In this document: one piece after another, positions 4,778-5,626 of the stretch
Layout: each line of letters starts with the position of its first letter
Position numbering within the stretch: position 1 is the first letter of the stretch
Source of the DNA: Alphaproteobacteria bacterium
GTDB taxonomy: Bacteria > Pseudomonadota > Alphaproteobacteria > Rhizobiales > Rhizobiaceae
Length of the DNA stretch: 5,626 bases
Direction: 5' to 3'
Assembly (NCBI GenBank): GCA_030428345.1
Contig: JAUIBM010000233.1
Coordinates: forward strand, 1-5,626
Notes under the pieces: model-generated
Told to the model about the DNA's origin: nothing
Database searches by the model: none
The model's input: only the letters and a program-made list of their open reading frames with translations
Program-made: the position numbers and the translations under genes

Positions 4778-5626
4778 TCACCAGTCGGCGGCGACGACGG
4801 GCAGGTCGGCCCCGATCAGCGCGGCGGCGCGGGCGGCGGCCCAGCCGGTCTTGAAGGCTTCGGGGTCTCCGGGGGCATCCGTCAGATAGGCGTCCCAGCT
4901 GTCCTGCAGCAGCTTCTGCCGCGATAGCATCTTCTGCTGGTTGGCCTCTGCCGCATCGGTCCAGACGCCGATTTCCTTATAATAGCGGATCGCGCCGTCG
5001 TGGAACGGCAGGAAGGCGCCCTCAAGGTTCTGTTTGCTCAGTGCCCAGCCGTGGTTGTCTGGGGCCGCGTCCTTGTAGTCATCGTAATACTCATACATCG
5101 CCTTGGTCATGGCATAGGCGGTGTTTTCGTCGGGCCCGCCGATTGACACCAGGATCGGGAAAGGCGTGATTACCCCTTCCATCCCGCCGGCGGGAACGCC
5201 CGGCCCGGCGGTGCAGACGGTGGGTTCGTACCACGGGATCACGGTCTTGAGCCGCGCCCACCCTTCGGGGTTGTCGCGGGGGACCGGCACGTGATGCAAT
5301 CCGCGCGGCCCGGCCTGGATCTTGGTGTTTGAGGTCGAGGTCGAGGCGGTGATCTGCGCGTCGATGGAGCCCGCGATCAGCGCGTCGATGGCCGCGCCGT
5401 ATCCGCTGGCCTCGACGATTTCGACATCGTCATAGGTCATCCCTGCATAGGCCAGCAATGCCTCTCCGGATTTCTGCAATCCGGACGAGGACTTGACGAA
5501 GCCGATCCGCTTGCCCTTGAGATCGACGATGCCTCCACATCACCGGCGATCGAAAAGGTGGGAATGCAGCCGCTGCCGATGTTCTGCAGCAGCGTCCGCA
5601 CCGGTAGACGAGAATTGCGCCTTGCC
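4778..5626 (-). CDS. TAXI-family TRAP transporter solute-binding protein, 5'-truncated and with apparent frameshift(s)
   Basis: The periplasmic substrate-binding component of the TRAP system whose permease follows. The uninterrupted frame covers 5539-4778. It opens with 'IVDLKGKRIGFVKSSSG' at about 5533-5483, the typical TAXI hinge into the second lobe, followed by 'EALLAYAGMTYDDVEIV' and, further on, 'PWYEPTVCTAGPGVPAG' and 'LPFHDGAIRYYKEIGVW'. The protein ends ...PVVAADW at the TGA at 4778-4780. The signal peptide and roughly the first third are missing beyond the window. The frame is blocked by TGA at 5542-5540. The neighbouring frame just upstream reads 'LLQNIGSGCIPTFSIAGDVE', which joins naturally to 'GIVDLKGKR' if one base is missing at about 5531-5535. 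A TTG at 5479 could be called as start by software, but it lies inside the conserved domain and is not a real start. A sequencing error is as likely as a true pseudogene. The family assignment is confident. Confidence 0.85.
5531..5542 (-). other. Apparent frameshift in the solute-binding protein gene
   Basis: On the minus strand the codons GTG GAG are followed by GCATCGTCGAT. Adding one G (GTG GAG GGC ATC GTC GAT) joins 'AGDVE' to 'GIVDLKGKR' in one frame and avoids the TGA at 5542-5540. Further upstream, near 5600-5626, 'GKAQFSSTG' appears in the original frame, so a second, compensating shift may lie between about 5598 and 5610. Clustering near the sequence end suggests low-quality terminal sequence. 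Confidence 0.6.

Noticed and set aside
3484..4854. A 456-codon plus-strand open frame opposite the TRAP permease
   Set aside because: The translation is rich in Arg, His, Gln, Asp and Gly with no recognisable domain, and it mirrors the codon structure of a clearly conserved membrane protein on the other strand. Long antisense frames are common in GC-rich DNA.
5477..5479. TTG as the true start of the solute-binding protein
   Set aside because: It falls inside the conserved TAXI domain, with recognisable family sequence (VDLKGKRIGF) in frame just upstream and no signal peptide after it.
1..5626. tRNA, rRNA, CRISPR array, transposon ends, toxin-antitoxin or defence genes
   Set aside because: No repeat array, transposase, terminal inverted repeats or RNA-gene motifs were seen; nearly all the sequence is accounted for by metabolic and transport genes.

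Overview
This is a GC-rich bacterial window in which every supported gene lies on the minus strand, so transcription runs from the high-coordinate end to the low-coordinate end. The GC-rich third positions, GTG/ATG starts, Shine-Dalgarno sites and gene families suggest a proteobacterium, most likely an alphaproteobacterium of the Rhodobacterales/Rhodospirillales kind. That placement is inference from composition and gene content. No rRNA, tRNA, CRISPR array, insertion sequence or phage gene was seen.

Layout in the direction of transcription. (1) 5626-4778: the C-terminal two thirds or so of a TAXI-type TRAP solute-binding protein. It runs off the window and has at least one apparent frameshift near 5531-5535. 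(2) 4777-4699: a short spacer with a small hairpin and a strong ribosome binding site. (3) 4698-2701: a 665-residue fused TRAP permease (DctQ-like plus DctM-like). (4) 2700-2580: the only sizeable non-coding stretch, 121 bases. It holds a 14-bp stem-loop just after the permease stop, a TTGACA -35 element, and an AT-rich segment with a GTAAT-N5-ATTAC palindrome. (5) 2579-1: a tightly packed CoA-ester cluster: crotonase-fold protein, thiolase-like lipid-transfer protein, DUF35 zinc-ribbon/OB-fold protein, and the start of a MaoC-like hotdog protein cut by the window edge.

The last four genes look like one operon. The junctions are a GTGA overlap, a 3-base gap and an ATGA overlap, which implies translational coupling and probably a protein complex. 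The thiolase-like protein lacks both classical catalytic cysteines, the DUF35 protein follows it directly, and the MaoC-like partner lacks the usual hydratase histidine in the part that is visible. This resembles the Ltp2-ChsH2(DUF35) aldolase and ChsH1-ChsH2 hydratase of steroid side-chain degradation. The crotonase lacks both hydratase glutamates but keeps a PaaG/isomerase-like aspartate.

Working model (inference): a TRAP transporter imports an organic acid. After CoA activation by an enzyme outside the window, the acid is processed by an isomerase and a MaoC hydratase, then cleaved by a retro-aldol thiolase-like/DUF35 complex rather than by ordinary thiolysis. The substrate cannot be read from the sequence.
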